Of a stretch of 64,000 nt of DNA, positions 41,405-50,044 are shown one piece after another (the stretch's first letter is position 1; each line of letters opens with the position of its first letter). The translations under genes were made by a program, and so were the position numbers. The notes beneath the pieces were generated by a model that saw nothing but the letters and a program-made list of their open reading frames with translations, had not been told where the DNA came from and did not search any database. The stretch is from Pseudomonas leptonychotis (GTDB lineage: Bacteria; Pseudomonadota; Gammaproteobacteria; Pseudomonadales; Pseudomonadaceae), in NCBI RefSeq assembly GCF_004920405.1, contig NZ_RFLV01000002.1:248001-312000 (forward strand). Reading direction: 5' to 3'.

Positions 41405-42022
41405 ATGAGCGACATGGAACATCAGGAAGTTGACCTGAGCAAACCGCAGAACCAGGACCTGATCTGGGACTTGGACAGCATCGCCCGCCGCGAGCTGGCA
41501 GAGCGTTTTATCAAATTATTCGAGAATCGCTTGTGCGTGTACTCGGAATCGACGCGCCAGCTGTACACCAACTACGATCTGCACTTCCCCAGTGACCTAG
41601 GCCGCAAGATGGTGGTGCTGCCCAACCCCTATGCCTTCCATGACACCTTGCATGGCATCGAGTCGCATGCCGTGCGCAAAACCGGACTGTGCGTGCTACC
41701 TGGCGTGGTTTTACACAAACCCGGCCTGCTGTTGACCACCATGATCAAGGAAGGCGGCCCTGCGCCGAAGACCATGCCGTTTAAACCGGCGTTAGCGCAA
41801 ATCATCAGCAATCAGAAAAAAGCCGGTGATATTTTCCTGCCAATCATGATGAAAGGCGATTTGCGCGAGTTTGATCAGAAAATGCCCTACATCCATCTAC
41901 ACCGGCTGCAGGTCAGTCGCCTGACTCGCCTGTCGACCTTCGAACGCGACGATATTCAGCAAACCATCACGCGTAAGCTGCTTACCCTCTATCGCCAAGC
42001 CGATAGCCTCAGCTGTCATTAA
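41405..42022 (+). CDS. Uncharacterised 205-aa protein co-transcribed with the chemoreceptor
   Basis: I do not recognise this protein. It is soluble, 205 residues, with no signal peptide or membrane helix. The N-terminus is acidic (MSDMEHQEVDLSKPQNQD). A middle part has LGRKMVVLPNPYAFHDTLHG, a hydrophobic turn VLPGVVLHKPGLLLTTMIKE follows, and the C-terminus is basic and helical (RLSTFERDDIQQTITRKLL). Its ATG lies 7 bp after the chemoreceptor stop, so the two share a transcript, ended by a strong terminator. A role in signalling downstream of the receptor is only inference. Confidence 0.75.
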   Translation: MSDMEHQEVDLSKPQNQDLIWDLDSIARRELAERFIKLFENRLCVYSESTRQLYTNYDLHFPSDLGRKMVVLPNPYAFHDTLHGIESHAVRKTGLCVLPGVVLHKPGLLLTTMIKEGGPAPKTMPFKPALAQIISNQKKAGDIFLPIMMKGDLREFDQKMPYIHLHRLQVSRLTRLSTFERDDIQQTITRKLLTLYRQADSLSCH

Positions 42023-42035
42023 AAATGACGGGGCA

Positions 42036-42077
42036 TAAAAAAGCGGACCCTCTGTAACAAGGGCCCGCTTTTTTGTA
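42036..42077. terminator. Bidirectional terminator between the 205-aa gene and the 37-aa gene
   Basis: Stem AAAAAAGCGGACCCT / AGGGCCCGCTTTTTT with one bulge, A and T runs on both sides. Such symmetric terminators separate the other convergent pairs in this window, which supports a gene on the minus strand to the right. Confidence 0.85.
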
Positions 42078-42109
42078 TATCAACGGCTAATAACAGTGAA
42101 ATTTACTCG

Positions 42110-42223
42110 CTATTGCTGGCTGACCCAAAAAACTGCAGTAACGACGAAGATCACAATCAAGGCGAAAATGGCCTTGGCATCTACCACGCTGTCAGCGTTA
42201 TCCGGTTCGCTGTGTTCGGTCAT
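42110..42223 (-). CDS. Small single-helix membrane protein, 37 aa
   Basis: Too short for usual ORF calling. ATG 42223 follows an AAGAGGGG ribosome site at good spacing. The protein starts MTEHSEPDNADSVVDAKA (acidic), followed by one helix, IFALIVIFVVTAVFWV (about 19-34), and ends SQQ. It runs into a bidirectional terminator. Acidic outside-helix-short tail peptides of this size include respiratory oxidase accessory subunits such as CcoM of P. stutzeri cbb3 oxidase; similarity to CcoM is a guess from size and topology only. Confidence 0.65.
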   Translation of the reverse strand: MTEHSEPDNADSVVDAKAIFALIVIFVVTAVFWVSQQ

Positions 42224-42461
42224 GGACTACCCCTCTTGTTGTGTTTATGGGTGAATCTCCAGTTGCAGTTAAGACCAGCGTGCCCGCTTACTCAAGCCAT
42301 ACGGCGATGTTCAGTAGCCTGCTTATCCTTTTAAGTTCTTTCCATATACTCAAACATCACTTTTGCGCATAACCCTGAGCTGGTATCTTCCGCAGCCTCC
42401 GCCAGGACTGCGCGGCCGTGCGCGCTGATAAGCTGTAAAAAGCCTGATAACAGGACATGAC

Positions 42462-44120
42462 ATGTACGTATACGACCAGTACGACCAAAAAATCGTCGAA
42501 GACCGCGTCAAGCAATACCGCGATCAAACCCGCCGTTATCTGGCTGGCGAACTGAGCGGAGAAGAATTCCGCCCACTGCGCCTGCAAAATGGCCTGTATA
42601 TCCAGCGCTTTGCGCCCATGCTGCGCGTTGCCGTGCCGTACGGTCTGATGTCATCGACGCAAGTGCGCATGATGGCCAAGATCGCCCGCGACTACGACAA
42701 AGGCTATGCACACATCAGCACCCGGCAGAACGTGCAGTTCAACTGGCCGGACCTGGAAGACATCCCGGATATCCTTGCCGAGCTGGCCACCGTGCAGATG
42801 CATGCGATCCAGACCAGCGGCAACTGCATCCGTAACACCACCACCGATCAGTTCGCCGGTGTGGCCAAGGATGAAATCGTCGACCCGCGCCTGTGGTGTG
42901 AAATCATCCGTCAGTGGTCGACCTTCCACCCTGAGTTCACTCACCTGCCGCGCAAATTCAAAATCGCGGTCAACGGTGCAGTTAGCGACCGTGCCGCCAT
43001 TGAGGTGCACGACATCGGCCTTGAAGCCGTGCAGAACGAGGCCGGCGAGTTGGGCTTCCGCGTTTCTGTGGGTGGCGGCCTGGGCCGTACTCCGATCGTA
43101 GGCAGCTTTATTAACGAGTTCCTGCCGTGGCAGCACCTGATCAGTTACCTCGATGCCATCCTGCGTGTGTACAACCGCTATGGCCGTCGTGATAACAAGT
43201 ACAAGGCGCGCATCAAGATTCTGGTCAAGGCACTCACGCCTGCCGTGTTCGCCGAGCGCGTCAATGCTGAGTGGGCCCACCTGAAAGACGGCCCGACCAC
43301 CCTGACTGACGCTGAAGTAGCGCGCGTTGCCGCACACTTTATCGACCCAAGCTACAAGGCTCTCGACGATCAGGACGCTGCTCTTAAGGCGCTGGATGCC
43401 GAGCACCCAGGCTTTGCCCGCTGGCGTCAGCGCAACACCTTTGCGCACAAAAAGCCGGGCTATGTCGCTGTGACCCTGTCGCTCAAGCCGACCGGCGTGG
43501 CGCCAGGTGACGTCACCGACAAGCAGCTCGACGTGATTGCTGATCTGGCCGATCGTTACAGCTTTAGCGAAGTGCGTAACAGTCATAACCAGAACATCAT
43601 TCTGGCGGATGTCGAGCAGGCGCAGCTGTTTACCCTGTGGGGCGAACTGCGTGAGAACGGTTTCGCCACACCAAACGTGGGCTTGCTGACCGACATCATC
43701 TGCTGCCCCGGCGGCGACTTTTGCTCGCTGGCCAACGCCAAGTCGATTCCAATTGCCGAAGCCATCCAGCGCCGTTTCGAAGACCTCGACTACCTGTTCG
43801 ACATCGGCGATATCGATCTGAACATCTCCGGCTGCATGAACGCCTGTGGTCACCACCATGTTGGCCACATCGGTATCCTCGGCGTGGACAAAAAAGGCCA
43901 AGAGTTCTATCAGGTATCGCTCGGTGGTAGCTCCGGCCGTGACGCCAGCCTGGCGCAGATCCTCGGCCCATCCTTCGCAGAAGCGGACATGGCGGATGTG
44001 ATCGACAAGATCGTCAAGGTCTATGTCGAGCGCCGCACTGAAGAAGAAAGCTTTCTCGACACCTTCCGCCGTATTGGCGTCGACCCGTTCAAGGAGCGCG
44101 TATATGCAGCGAATCATTAA
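42462..44120 (+). CDS. cysI: Sulfite reductase hemoprotein (nitrite/sulfite reductase family)
   Basis: Assimilatory siroheme enzyme reducing sulfite to sulfide for cysteine synthesis, 552 residues. It has two ferredoxin-like halves (YAHISTRQNVQFNWPDLED; RYSFSEVRNSHNQNIILAD). The siroheme/4Fe-4S cysteines appear as DIICCPGGDFCSLANAKS and, later, ISGCMNACGHHHVGHIGI, matching CX5C and CX3C spacing. It overlaps the start of a DUF934 gene, the standard Pseudomonas arrangement. The electron donor is not encoded here. Confidence 0.94.
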   Translation: MYVYDQYDQKIVEDRVKQYRDQTRRYLAGELSGEEFRPLRLQNGLYIQRFAPMLRVAVPYGLMSSTQVRMMAKIARDYDKGYAHISTRQNVQFNWPDLEDIPDILAELATVQMHAIQTSGNCIRNTTTDQFAGVAKDEIVDPRLWCEIIRQWSTFHPEFTHLPRKFKIAVNGAVSDRAAIEVHDIGLEAVQNEAGELGFRVSVGGGLGRTPIVGSFINEFLPWQHLISYLDAILRVYNRYGRRDNKYKARIKILVKALTPAVFAERVNAEWAHLKDGPTTLTDAEVARVAAHFIDPSYKALDDQDAALKALDAEHPGFARWRQRNTFAHKKPGYVAVTLSLKPTGVAPGDVTDKQLDVIADLADRYSFSEVRNSHNQNIILADVEQAQLFTLWGELRENGFATPNVGLLTDIICCPGGDFCSLANAKSIPIAEAIQRRFEDLDYLFDIGDIDLNISGCMNACGHHHVGHIGILGVDKKGQEFYQVSLGGSSGRDASLAQILGPSFAEADMADVIDKIVKVYVERRTEEESFLDTFRRIGVDPFKERVYAANH

Positions 44121-44601
44121 GAACGGTCAGCTGATCGATGAAAGCTGGCACCTGTTGCCCAAGGACGCCACGCTGGACGGCATCTCCAACTGCGACGACC
44201 TGATCGTGCCGCTGGCGCTTTGGGTCGAACACAGCACCGCACTCAAAGCCCGCGATGGCGGCCTGGGTGTATGGCTGGAGGCTGGTGAGGAAATCGAGGA
44301 AATCGCCGATCAGCTGGATAACTTCCAGGTCATCGCGCTGAACTTCCCAGCCTTCACCGATGGCCGGCATTGCTCCACCGCCTATCTGCTGCGCACCCGC
44401 TACGGCTACACCGGCGAAGTGCGCGCCATCGGCGACGTGTTACGCGATCAGCTGTTTTCCTACCTGCGCGTGGGCTTTGACGCCTTTGCCCTGCGTGAAG
44501 ACAAAGACCCACTGGATGCCTTGAAAGCCTTTGAGGAGTTCAGTGAGGTTTATCAAGCCTCCGGTGATCAGCCGCTGCCGCTGTTCCGCCGCCGCGCCTG
44601 A
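44104..44601 (+). CDS. DUF934 family protein paired with sulfite reductase
   Basis: Protein of 165 residues starting at ATG 44104, 17 bases inside cysI, after an AAGGAG ribosome site. It contains RYGYTGEVRAIGDVLRDQLF and YLRVGFDAFALREDKDP, the conserved DUF934 blocks. In proteobacteria it follows cysI and is taken to be a sulfite reduction or oxidoreductase accessory factor; its biochemistry is not established. It shares the cysI transcript. Confidence 0.9.
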   Translation: MQRIIKNGQLIDESWHLLPKDATLDGISNCDDLIVPLALWVEHSTALKARDGGLGVWLEAGEEIEEIADQLDNFQVIALNFPAFTDGRHCSTAYLLRTRYGYTGEVRAIGDVLRDQLFSYLRVGFDAFALREDKDPLDALKAFEEFSEVYQASGDQPLPLFRRRA

Positions 44602-44617
44602 ACCAAGCTGACAACGC

Positions 44618-44650
44618 AAAAGGCCACCCCAAGGGGTGGCCTTTTTTGTT
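44618..44650. terminator. Bidirectional terminator after the cysI operon
   Basis: Stem AAAAGGCCACCCC / GGGGTGGCCTTTT with a two-base loop AA, then TTG. It lies between convergent genes. Confidence 0.88.
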
Positions 44651-44659
44651 TCTCGCAAC

Positions 44660-45649
44660 TTAGCCTAGATTGACCAGTACGCGCCCCACTTGTTTGCCCG
44701 CCAGTACTTGGGCAATCGCCGCTGGCAATTGTTCAAGCGTGACTTCGCTCACCAACGCATCCAGATCAACCTTCCACTGCACGGACAAGCGGTCCCACAT
44801 CGAGGCCTTAACCACCAGTGGCAACTCAACCGAGTCGACCCCGAGAAGATTCACGCCGCGCAAGATAAACGGCAACACACTGCCCTTGAAACCCACACCG
44901 GCCGTCAGCCCACAACAGGCAACGCTGGCACCGTAGCGCAGCGACTTGACCACGTTAAACAGAATGTCGCCGCCCACACAATCCACCGCACCGGCCCATT
45001 GCTCCTTGAGCATGGCTTTGTCGGTGCCCTCTTGCAGCGTGCTGCGCAGGACAATGTCATGCGCACCCAGACGCTTGAGGTAATCGCCCTGCTCCGCTTT
45101 CCCGGTGGACGCGGCAACCTGATAGCCCAGTGTGCTCAACAACGCGACAGCAACACTGCCCACGCCGCCAGTGGCTCCAGTTACCAAAACGCTACCACCA
45201 TCATTGCTCAGCCCAGCCTGCTCCAGCTTGTCCACACAGAGTGCGGCGGTAAGACCTGCTGTGCCTAACACCATGGCTTCACGCATCGATAAACCCTTGG
45301 GCCGTTTCAGCGCCCAACTCGCAGGGATGCGAATGTATTGAGCGAAACCGCCAGAGGTGTTCATGCCCAGGTCATAACCCGTGACGATCACTTCATCGCC
45401 GACGCTAAACTCAGTCACGCTGGAGGCTTCTACAACACCTGCAGCATCAATGCCCGGCGTGTGCGGAAAACTCTTGGTTACGCCGCGGTTGCCACTGGCA
45501 GACAAGGCGTCCTTGTAGTTGAGCGAGGAATACTTGACTCGAATCAGCAACTCGCCGACCGGCAAATCGTCGATCTCTCGCTGGACAATCACTTGTTCGA
45601 ATTGACCCGCTGCATTCTCACGGGCTTGCAATGCACTGAACTTGCTCAT
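44660..45649 (-). CDS. acuI: Acrylyl-CoA reductase / YhdH-YhfP family quinone oxidoreductase
   Basis: NADPH-dependent MDR-superfamily reductase, 329 residues. Marks are VKYSSLNYKDALSASGNRGV, FPHTPGIDAAGVVEASS and the Rossmann turn VTGATGGVGSVAVALLSTLG. There is also AVDCVGGDILFNVVKSLRYG. No zinc cysteines are seen, as in the AcuI/YhdH group, which reduces acrylyl-CoA to propionyl-CoA. The AcuI symbol is by family; the true substrate is not tested. Confidence 0.88.
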   Translation of the reverse strand: MSKFSALQARENAAGQFEQVIVQREIDDLPVGELLIRVKYSSLNYKDALSASGNRGVTKSFPHTPGIDAAGVVEASSVTEFSVGDEVIVTGYDLGMNTSGGFAQYIRIPASWALKRPKGLSMREAMVLGTAGLTAALCVDKLEQAGLSNDGGSVLVTGATGGVGSVAVALLSTLGYQVAASTGKAEQGDYLKRLGAHDIVLRSTLQEGTDKAMLKEQWAGAVDCVGGDILFNVVKSLRYGASVACCGLTAGVGFKGSVLPFILRGVNLLGVDSVELPLVVKASMWDRLSVQWKVDLDALVSEVTLEQLPAAIAQVLAGKQVGRVLVNLG

Positions 45650-45674
45650 GCTCTTCCTCTTTATGACGGATCGA

Positions 45675-46694
45675 TTACCAGAAGCGCTGTTGGTTTAACC
45701 GGCTCAGCCAGTTCAGAACAAAACGATCCAGCGCTACGCTGCCCGCTAGTCCGACACGCTCCTGCAGGGTTTTCTTCTCGGCATAGTGCAAATGAAACAG
45801 CTCGGCGCTCTTCGCGCGCTCTGCCAGGTATTCGTCACTGGTTTTGAGCTCATCGACCAGCAGCTTGTCTAACGCTGCCAGGCCCAACCAAACTTCACCG
45901 GTGGCTATTTGGTCGATATCCAGCTGCGGCCGGTAGCGTGCGACAAAGCTCTTGAATAATTCATGGGTGGTTTCCAGATCTTCCTGAAATTTCTCCCGAC
46001 CCTTTTCGGTGTTTTCGCCAAATACGGTCAGGGTGCGCTTGTACTCACCGGCAGTGAGTACTTCGAAATCGATGTCATGCTTTTTCAGCAAGCGATGCAC
46101 ATTAGGCAGCTGCGCCACCACGCCAATCGACCCCAGAATGGCGAAAGGTGCAGAAATAATCTTTTCACCAATACAGGCCATCATATAACCGCCACTGGCC
46201 GCGACCTTATCAATGCAGATGGTCAGCGGTACGCCTGCCTGGCGAATACGCGCTAACTGCGATGAGGCCAAACCATAGCTATGCACCATACCGCCGCCAC
46301 TTTCCAAACGCAGCACCACTTCATCCTGCGGTGTCGCCATCGTCAGTAAAGCAGTGATCTCATGACGCAAACTGTCGGTAGCAGAGGCTTTGATGTCGCC
46401 ATCAAAATCCAGCACATAAACGCGCGGTTTATGAAGACCAGCCTTCTTCTCCTGTTTAGCCGTCTTGGCTTCGGCTTTAACGGCGGCTTTCAGCTGATCT
46501 TTATCGAGCACCGCGTGCTCCATACGCTGATGCAATTGTTTGAAGAAATCATTGAGCTTATTCACGTGCAACTGGCCAGCGCTCTGGCGGCCCTTGCTGC
46601 GCAGGGCTGCGATCGTTACCAGCACCACGACAATGGCCACAACCAGGGTCACTGTTTTGGCCAAAAAGCCGATGTACTCTGCAAAAAACTCCAC
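45675..46694 (-). CDS. sohB: Inner-membrane serine protease SohB
   Basis: Periplasmic-facing signal-peptide-peptidase-like protease, 339 residues from GTG 46694, chosen because GAGGGGGAATAC precedes it. An N-terminal helix (IGFLAKTVTLVVAIVVVLVT) is followed by a charged linker and the ClpP-like peptidase S49 domain. That domain has VVLRLESGGGMVHSYGL, DKVAASGGYMMACIGEKI (nucleophile Ser) and GSIGVVAQLPNVHRLLKKH. The length matches E. coli SohB (349). It is divergent from the histidine phosphatase gene. Confidence 0.92.
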   Translation of the reverse strand: MEFFAEYIGFLAKTVTLVVAIVVVLVTIAALRSKGRQSAGQLHVNKLNDFFKQLHQRMEHAVLDKDQLKAAVKAEAKTAKQEKKAGLHKPRVYVLDFDGDIKASATDSLRHEITALLTMATPQDEVVLRLESGGGMVHSYGLASSQLARIRQAGVPLTICIDKVAASGGYMMACIGEKIISAPFAILGSIGVVAQLPNVHRLLKKHDIDFEVLTAGEYKRTLTVFGENTEKGREKFQEDLETTHELFKSFVARYRPQLDIDQIATGEVWLGLAALDKLLVDELKTSDEYLAERAKSAELFHLHYAEKKTLQERVGLAGSVALDRFVLNWLSRLNQQRFW

Positions 46695-46841
46695 GTATTC
46701 CCCCTCGTCCCAATGGCAGCGCACGCCCATCAATTGCGCTGAGTAGTACCCAAGCATACCGAGGCCATAGGTTGGCGACCAGCAAGCAAGGTCTTACCAT
46801 TCAGCGCATCCATACAATTCAAACAAGCGTATGTTTTTACG

Positions 46842-46870
46842 TTGACAGCTCTTAAGCTTCCCCATACCCT
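46842..46870 (+). promoter_or_regulatory. Sigma-70-type promoter for the histidine phosphatase gene
   Basis: TTGACA (46842-46847), 17-base spacer, TACCCT (46865-46870). This gives a transcription start near 46877 and a leader of about 28 bases before GTG 46905, which argues against any earlier start codon. Confidence 0.65.
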
Positions 46871-46904
46871 CGCGAAACTTTCACCGTACCGGAAACCAGC
46901 GGAC

Positions 46905-47615
46905 GTGGGCAGCATCTACCTGATTCGACATGGCCAAGCCTCCTTCGGTGCCGACGATTACGATGTGCTATCGCCTATCGGAATTCGCCAAGCCGAAGTG
47001 CTGGGCGCACACCTCGCTCAACTGGGTATACGACTCGATCGCAGCCTCAGTGGCGACTTGCGTCGGCAGCAACATACGGCCAACAGTGCATTGCAGCAGT
47101 TGCGCGAGAGCGCCATCACTGTGCCGCAGTTGGAAGTTGATGCCGCATTCAATGAGTTTGATGCTGACGCGGTTATCCGCGCTCTACTCCCGGACATGCT
47201 CCTCGAAGAACCAGAAGCGCTGCATATTCTGCGCAACGCTGCGCAGAACCGCGCTGAGTTTCAACGCCTGTTCGCCAAGCTAATAGGCCGCTGGATTTCC
47301 GCAGAGCACGACAAACCTGGACTGCAGAGCTGGCAGGGTTTTGTCGAGCAGGTTCAGGGCGGTCTTACTCGCCTGCTTGAGCAAGCCGACAGTAAACAGA
47401 ACATCGCGGTATTTACCTCGGGCGGTACCATCACCGCCCTGCTACATCTGATTACCGGCATTGCGCCCGTGCAAGCGTTCGAGCTGAACTGGCAAATTGT
47501 TAACACCTCACTAAGCTGCCTGAAGTTTCGTGGCAGCCAAGTGAGCCTGGCTTCCTTCAACAGCCATGTGCATTTACAGCTGTTGAAGGCGCCGGAGCTC
47601 ATCACCTATCGTTGA
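46905..47615 (+). CDS. Histidine phosphatase family protein
   Basis: Phosphoglycerate-mutase-like phosphatase, 236 residues from GTG 46905. The catalytic loop IYLIRHGQASFGADDYDVLS carries the phospho-accepting His in RHG. A second His-containing block (NIAVFTSGGTITALLHLIT) has serine-glycine in place of the usual histidine-glycine, as in some family members. An earlier in-frame TTG at 46842 is the -35 element of a promoter and is rejected. It is followed by an SCP2 gene. Substrate unknown. Confidence 0.85.
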   Translation: MGSIYLIRHGQASFGADDYDVLSPIGIRQAEVLGAHLAQLGIRLDRSLSGDLRRQQHTANSALQQLRESAITVPQLEVDAAFNEFDADAVIRALLPDMLLEEPEALHILRNAAQNRAEFQRLFAKLIGRWISAEHDKPGLQSWQGFVEQVQGGLTRLLEQADSKQNIAVFTSGGTITALLHLITGIAPVQAFELNWQIVNTSLSCLKFRGSQVSLASFNSHVHLQLLKAPELITYR

Positions 47616-47673
47616 GCTGCGGCCCACTGCACCCATACGGGCGCTAGAAAAAACCGAGAAAAAGGAAAAAATC

Positions 47674-47985
47674 ATGAGCGTTGCAGACATCATCAATACC
47701 ATGCAGTCCAAGTTCAACGCCGGTGCCGCTGCAGGCCTGGATTTGGTGTTTCAGTTCAACATCGAAGACGGCGAGAACTACGCTCTGATCGTCAAAGATG
47801 GCACCTGCGCCGTTGAGCCAGGCGACAACGCCAATGCCAGCGTGACTCTGATCATGGACACCGAAACCCTGAAAGGCATCACCAGCGGCGAAACCGACGG
47901 CATGCAAGCGTTCATGTCGGGCAAACTGCGCGCCGAAGGCGACATGATGCTCGCCATGAAATTGGGCGAACTGTTCCCGGTTTAA
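47674..47985 (+). CDS. SCP2 sterol-binding domain protein
   Basis: Small soluble lipid-carrier-type protein of 103 residues. It has the SCP2 fold core FQFNIEDGENYALIVKDGT, DNANASVTLIMDTETLKGI and the tail helix FMSGKLRAEGDMMLAMKLG. Length is that of a single-domain bacterial SCP2. The start has a AAAGGAAAAAATC ribosome site. The ligand (fatty acyl-CoA or other lipid) is not known. It is followed by a strong bidirectional terminator. Confidence 0.9.
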   Translation: MSVADIINTMQSKFNAGAAAGLDLVFQFNIEDGENYALIVKDGTCAVEPGDNANASVTLIMDTETLKGITSGETDGMQAFMSGKLRAEGDMMLAMKLGELFPV

Positions 47986-48008
47986 GCATCACGGCTACAG
48001 CAATCCCC

Positions 48009-48042
48009 CAAAAACCGGAGTCCTCGACTCCGGTTTTTTTAT
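48009..48042. terminator. Bidirectional terminator between SCP2 and binding-protein genes
   Basis: Stem AAAAACCGGAGT / ACTCCGGTTTTT with loop CCTCG, followed by a longer T run, between convergent genes. Confidence 0.9.
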
Positions 48043-48068
48043 GGCGCAGCACTGGTTAACTTTGCGAC

Positions 48069-48890
48069 TCATTGCGACTGAGCGTCCTTGCGTTTTTTGC
48101 GCTCGATAAAGTCCAGCTTCCACTGCTCCAGACCAATACGCTCAGGGTCAAGATTGGCCTCGACTCGGTGCTGGCTCTTCAGCGCGGTAATCTCAGCCGT
48201 ATGCTCAAGCATAAACTGGTCAAAGCGCTGTAAAAGCTCGGTATGTTTGATGGTTGATAAGTGAAAGCTACCGCGGTTATGCGGCAGCGTGGCATCAAAC
48301 ACCAACGCTCCCGGGCGAGCGCGAATGTTGTCCAGGTAATGGGTGGCCACCACTACGTTGAAGTAGGCGCCGTCGGTATCCTTCTTCAAGGCCTGGCGAA
48401 TCATCTGGTGCAGATCATCGCTGTAGGTCAGCTCGATCTTGCCGGCATCAATAAGCTCTTGATATCCCCAGGGCGTCCAACCATTGACCATGGCCAAACG
48501 CTTGATCTGCTCAATCGACTGACCTTGCCGTTGCGGTGCCACCAGCACGCCATCCACGTAGTTGACCACTCCCTGGCTGTAACTCAGTGCCTTGCCGGTT
48601 TTTTGCGCCTGAGCCCAGGTATCGCTGTCTGGGTACTTCAAATCCACCTGGCCATTGAGCAATGCCGGCAGCAACTCCTCAACCGGTAGCACCTTGTAGC
48701 TCAACTCCACCCCACTTTTTGCGGCGAACAGGTCAAACAGCTCACGGGCAAAGCCTTGGTACTGACCTTGCGCGTCGATGCTGTAGTGCGGCGCAAAGGC
48801 CAGTTTTTCCACGCCAATCACGTAGCTTTCAGCGCTGACACCGGTGGCACAGACAAGGGCGAACAAACTGCAGACGTGCGAGTGCTTCAC
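48069..48890 (-). CDS. Periplasmic substrate-binding domain protein
   Basis: Type-3 solute-binding-like protein (amino-acid ABC family), 273 residues. A signal peptide (CSLFALVCATGVSA, cleavage near residue 20) is followed by YQGFARELFDLFAAKSGVEL and VDLKYPDSDTWAQAQKTGKA. No transporter genes are adjacent. It resembles stand-alone binding proteins of Pseudomonas used as sensors or orphan carriers. The ligand is unknown. Confidence 0.8.
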   Translation of the reverse strand: MKHSHVCSLFALVCATGVSAESYVIGVEKLAFAPHYSIDAQGQYQGFARELFDLFAAKSGVELSYKVLPVEELLPALLNGQVDLKYPDSDTWAQAQKTGKALSYSQGVVNYVDGVLVAPQRQGQSIEQIKRLAMVNGWTPWGYQELIDAGKIELTYSDDLHQMIRQALKKDTDGAYFNVVVATHYLDNIRARPGALVFDATLPHNRGSFHLSTIKHTELLQRFDQFMLEHTAEITALKSQHRVEANLDPERIGLEQWKLDFIERKKRKDAQSQ

Positions 48891-48961
48891 AGCAAACCTC
48901 CTGGTTAGTCGTGGGATGACGCAAATATGGAACCGCCCGTAGCGGTAGGGGTGAAGTCGCG

Positions 48962-49954
48962 CTAGCCGCCGGTCATGCTCATAAACCGCACCACCTGCAC
49001 CTGAGCATCGCTCTCGAAGTGATGGCGTTCAGGCTTGAGTTGCAGGGCATTGAGCAACGCTTCGCGCAGCCGATGGCTGTCGCCGGGATGAGTGCGCATT
49101 AGGGTTTTTAGGTCGAGGGCATTTTCGTGGCCCAAACACAGCACCAACTTGCCTTCGGCCGTTACCCGCACGCGATTACAGTCACCACAGAAATTGTGGC
49201 TGTGGGGTGAAATGAAGCCGACTTGAGTATCACTACCAACCACCCGCCAATAGCGCGACGGGCCGCCCGTGAGCTTGCTACTGCGCACCAGGGTATGGCG
49301 CTGTTCGATGCGCTCACGCACTTCATCACTGGAGCAGAATGTTTGCTCGCGCTGATGGCTGGTGATACTGCCCAGGGGCATTTCTTCGATAAAACTGATG
49401 TCCAGACCACGGGCCATGGCGAACTCGACCAAATCGAGCACTTCATCGTCGTTACGGCCCTTCTGCACCACGGTATTCAGTTTTATTTTGCTAAAGCCGG
49501 CCGCTCGCGCCACTTCAATGCCGTCGAGCACCTGATCAAGCTTGTCGCGCCGGGTAAAGGCGGCAAAGCGTTCGCGCTGTAACGAATCCAGGCTGACATT
49601 CAGACGCTTGACTCCGGCCGCGCGTAATTGCGGCGTAAGGTCGGCGAGTTGCGAGCCGTTGGTGGTGATGGCCAGGTCTTCCAGCTCTGGGCGCTGGCCC
49701 AAACGGGTGAGCAGACTGATTAGGTTTTTGCGCACCAGCGGCTCACCACCGGTAATACGGATACGTTTAACCCCAAGGCCGATAAAGGCATCGGCCACGT
49801 TATACAGTTCTTCCAGGCTGAGAATCTGCTCACGGGGGGCGAAAACCATGTCTTCGCTCATGCAGTAGGTGCAGCGGAAATCGCAGCGATCGGTAACCGA
49901 TAACCGCAGGTAGGTGATGCGCCGACCGAAAGGATCAACCAGCTGATTGTTCAT
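48962..49954 (-). CDS. moaA: GTP 3',8-cyclase MoaA
   Basis: Radical SAM enzyme starting molybdenum cofactor synthesis, 330 residues from ATG 49954 (ribosome site AGGAGA). The first 4Fe-4S cluster is CDFRCTYCM (Cys24, Cys28, Cys31) and the second is in CGDCNRVRV with a later cysteine in LVLCLGHE. It ends with the MTGG tail needed for activity. The reading frame stays open to 50047, but that part is upstream control sequence. It is divergent from a TetR-type gene with a TTGTATACAA palindrome between them. Confidence 0.95.
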   Translation of the reverse strand: MNNQLVDPFGRRITYLRLSVTDRCDFRCTYCMSEDMVFAPREQILSLEELYNVADAFIGLGVKRIRITGGEPLVRKNLISLLTRLGQRPELEDLAITTNGSQLADLTPQLRAAGVKRLNVSLDSLQRERFAAFTRRDKLDQVLDGIEVARAAGFSKIKLNTVVQKGRNDDEVLDLVEFAMARGLDISFIEEMPLGSITSHQREQTFCSSDEVRERIEQRHTLVRSSKLTGGPSRYWRVVGSDTQVGFISPHSHNFCGDCNRVRVTAEGKLVLCLGHENALDLKTLMRTHPGDSHRLREALLNALQLKPERHHFESDAQVQVVRFMSMTGG

Positions 49955-50034
49955 GGCATGTCTCCTGGAGCCCAGTGAGCCGAGACTTTTTGTTATGAAT
50001 GCATAAGACGAGATAAAAACAGAAAAGTTAAATT

Positions 50035-50044
50035 TTGTATACAA
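50035..50044. promoter_or_regulatory. TTGTATACAA palindrome, site 1 (moaA / TetR gene)
   Basis: A perfect 10-bp palindrome within TTTTGTATACAACAA, in the divergent region 81 bp from the moaA start and 127 bp from the TetR start. The same core recurs twice before gcl. It probably binds the TetR-family protein encoded next door (inference). Confidence 0.6.

Noticed and set aside
42113..42334. Plus-strand 73-codon frame upstream of cysI
   Set aside because: It is antisense to the better supported 37-aa membrane protein and has no ribosome site or domain.
42651..44117. 488-codon minus-strand frame across cysI
   Set aside because: Antisense shadow of a gene with intact siroheme and 4Fe-4S motifs.
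46842..46904. Extended N-terminus for the histidine phosphatase
   Set aside because: The in-frame TTG is the -35 box of a good promoter, and the family N-terminus begins at GTG 46905.
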